Shown here piece by piece: positions 61,436-64,000 of a DNA stretch of 64,000 bases (positions are counted from its first letter, which is position 1; each line of letters begins with the position of its first letter). The notes beneath the pieces were generated by a model. The model was not told the DNA's origin. It saw only the letters and a program-made list of their open reading frames with translations, and did not search any database. A program made the translations under genes and the position numbers. The stretch comes from Ficedula albicollis (lineage: Eukaryota; Chordata; Aves; Passeriformes; Muscicapidae): positions 112,626,479-112,690,478 of the forward strand of contig NC_021673.1 of NCBI RefSeq assembly GCF_000247815.1. Reading direction: 5' to 3'.

Positions 61436-63247
61436 CTATTTTTGGCTTTAGTGAGAGGCAGCTATTACCTTTCCATAGTTCTCTTGCCATTGATTATGGG
61501 GTCAGAATGTAATTAATATACTAAATAATTTTTTAGTGGTCAAATTGTTGATGAACTCTGTGTAACTTGCCAGACATACAGTGTTCCATTCTGGAAACAA
61601 CAAATTCCCCTGCAAATCTCTTAAATAACTTGTCAGTTAAACAAGCTATTTGAAATACAAAGTTCTAAGCAATTGCACAAAGGTCTAGGATTAAAATTTT
61701 GCAACAAAAGGTCAAATGATTCCTATCTTTATTTCCTCAATTCAGAAAAGACAGGATGTTGTACCCTTTTTCTGAAGATGATGGCTCTTTTAGAATTTTT
61801 TTTCTTTTTCTTAAAGGCAAGTAGTCCAACCACTTTCAATAAGTCATTATTGAGTAACACAATTGCAAGTGACATTTGTCACACAATTGTTGTCTTAATA
61901 TTGAGAAAAGTGAGTAAAAAGCAGCTCCAGACCAAACTAGTGACACCAATGTGTCTCCTATTTTCCTAGATCTCAGCTAATCAAGATAAAGAGTTTAATA
62001 TCAAGGCAGATGTTTTGCTGAGAGGTAATTATCAAAAGTTGGCAATTTGATGGTTATTTCTGCTTCTAATCTCCACGAAATGCTGAAAAAGCAGGCTAAA
62101 TATGTATAATTCCTTTTTTTGATCTGATTTTTTTCCCCTTTAGTATATATGTAAAGCTACTAAAATGAAAAAAGGAAATAGTTTAGGTTGATGAGGTATT
62201 TGAAAAGTTTTGCAGTTCCTTACTGTAGTATGTACACCACATTTTTCATAAACCAATGAGTCAATGAACTACAAACATAGATGAAAAATAGTTTGTATGT
62301 TCATGAACAGACACATTAAATGTACTTTGACAAAATAAAAAAAAAAGGTAAATCCTCACCTGAAAAGCCTATGGTTCTTAATACAAAGGTGGTATGCAGT
62401 TTTGAAGTTTGCAGGAAAAACATGTATGTGGGATTTGGACTGTTGTGGTGAACTTCCAGTGGTTGAAGCCCTACTGACTGAACTAATTTAGTGATTCCGC
62501 GTATGGACTGCTACAAACTTCAATTCCAGAGCTAAAAGAACTTTCGAATGAAAAATTTTGCTTCTGTAAACTGAAGTTTATGTGGGAGTAATAGGAACTG
62601 AGAGTGCTTTGTTTGCTTGTGGAGCTTTCTTGAGATGGGTTGATCACAGAACATGACTTTAGAGGAACTGCCTCAGATGGTCAGAAGTGTGAAAACCTGT
62701 AACATCGTTTGAGTCCAAGCCCCACCTCCTTCACCTTCTGTTCTAGACAATTCTTCACAATTGGGCTTGGTAACAGCACAAGAGCACCTATGATTTAACC
62801 ATGAAACCCTAAGATTCCTTACAGCAAGGTAAATTCATGAAAGTTTATTCCACCAGATTTAGGGTTTGCTTTGTCAGAAAGTGGACCAAAAGTAGAAGCA
62901 GGTACTCTCAAACATTCAGAATGAAGTGACTTGAATTTCACATAGAGTAGAACAGTGAGAGTGCATCATACCAGCATTTCTTGTACAGTAACCAAACTTT
63001 AATTCACTCCAGAACCGGTTTTTTATTTTTACAGCCCTAATTGGGTGAAGTCTCTTCTATCAGAGAAACTGCCTCCTTTTACAACTCATTACAACTAAGA
63101 CAATCATGTTTTCTCCACAACCGAGTTCAGGAAAAGGGTTCTTTCACCTACAGTCTAAACAGTGAATTCAGTTCCAGTTACACAGAATTCTAGACACCCT
63201 TGCACCTTATATGCACATATTGCCTATTTTCATATGGGTTCCCAGTA

Positions 63248-63470
63248 TCATGGAATCAGAGAATGTCCTGTGCTGGAAGGGACCCACAAGGATCTTCAAA
63301 GTCCAACTCCTGGCCCAGAAATCACAGCTTGTGCCTGAGAACATTGTCCAAAAGACAGCTGGAATTCTGTCAGCTTTGGTGCCATGACCACTTCCGTGTT
63401 CCAATGCCCAGTCACCCTAATATCTGACCTAAACTTCCCTTGGCACAGCTTCATGCCACTCTAAAATGGT
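63248..63470 (-). mobile_element. CR1 LINE 3'-end fragment
   Basis: Plus-strand TCATGGAATCAGAGAATGTC, GCTGGAAGGGACCCACAAGG, AACATTGTCCAAAAGACAGC and GGTGCCATGACCACTTCCGT, followed by CTAATATCTGACCTAAACTT, are the reverse complement of a CR1 3' region of about 220 bases. Frames through it are not genes. Confidence 0.96.
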
Positions 63471-64000
63471 GTGCACACTTCTACAATTGGCACCATACAG
63501 AACAGAAGTCTTTTTAAGTATAAATTTGAGAAAGAGGATAAGAAAAGACCTTGCTCCCTAATGACGACATGATACATACCAATCCATGCAAATAAGTGGA
63601 CAATAACCACAGAAAAGCACAGTAAAATGTGTTTAGTAATACATTATTCTAATTTATGAAACATATCACTGATTACTGGCCTTTAAATACAAAAGCCTGT
63701 AAAAGCAAAAGTATTGCTCAGGCTGGCTGCCATCAAAGCATGAAAATTTTCTTGTAGCATTGTCTGACATCACTTGCCTACAACAGCTATCTGTGAAACT
63801 GGGACCCTTATTCAGGAGGTTAATGTGAGGTAGAAACTCCATTCAGTGTTATTTTGGCTTAAGGGCATAATGTCACAATTTGGTGCATCCTTTAATGACT
63901 TTTTTTTTTTCTTCTAAAGGCAGCTTACAGCTTAGACTTAGTTCAGCGAATTTCCTTGCAAGGTCCTTGGAAAATGGGAATGGGTAGGGAGTACAATTGA
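63471..64000. other. Non-coding DNA to window end
   Basis: I see nothing nameable here. A run of about eleven T (63900-63910) followed by CTTCTAAAG is the only low-complexity element. Confidence 0.6.

Larger units (their letters stand above)
56413..63247. other. AT-rich non-coding DNA
   Basis: No supported gene. It holds the three-copy repeat at 57241-57540, duplications at 60595-60742 and 61276-61377, and a G/T-rich tract at 61290-61435. Frames here are at most about 100 codons and show no coding character. Confidence 0.6.

Noticed and set aside
63200..63427. Overlapping frames on both strands near the right end
   Set aside because: Both fall in a CR1 fragment.

Overview
This is a window of AT-rich, gene-poor vertebrate nuclear DNA, almost certainly from a passerine bird. 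Four signals support this. CR1 LINE 3' ends typical of birds occur about ten times. A tRNA-Ile-derived SINE with a CR1 tail is present at 17191-17334, a type described from passerines. A solo ERV LTR of a songbird-type family lies at 55491-56220 and has a 5-bp target-site duplication. A second, decayed songbird-type LTR piece lies at 48354-48522. There are no operons, phage, CRISPR or other prokaryotic features. Three runs of N (38300-38924, 41395-41753, 48549-49000) show it is a draft assembly.

Layout. From 1 to 10211 the DNA is non-coding, with A/C-rich tracts, a CpG-dense micro-island at 3431-3512 and a few small tandem duplications. The best gene evidence is three plus-strand segments at 10212-10286, 21687-21745 and 21996-22102. 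Each has splice-like borders and one open frame; the phases join exactly, and the last ends in TGA. I read them as the last three coding exons of one gene that enters from the left, with a 3' UTR possibly ending near the AATAAA at 22738. The joined C-terminus is about 80 residues; I do not recognise the protein. From 22.1 to 48 kb the DNA is mostly intergenic or intronic, with a second, weaker terminal-exon candidate at 44064-44254, CR1 fragments and a possible regulatory region at 37200-38015. From 48.35 to 51.3 kb lies a structurally abnormal block: LTR piece, (TTCCC)n, N gap, a 665-base pure C run, then a 757/675-bp tandem duplication. From 51.3 kb to the end there is more non-coding DNA, the solo LTR next to a CR1, and further duplications.

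The most unusual property is the density of short two-copy local tandem duplications. I count about sixteen, with periods from about 42 to 757 bp, copies usually differing by a few percent, several nested. Either this genome has an unusual local duplication process or the assembly has kept diverged copies in tandem. The sequence alone cannot decide. I found no multi-gene system to describe.
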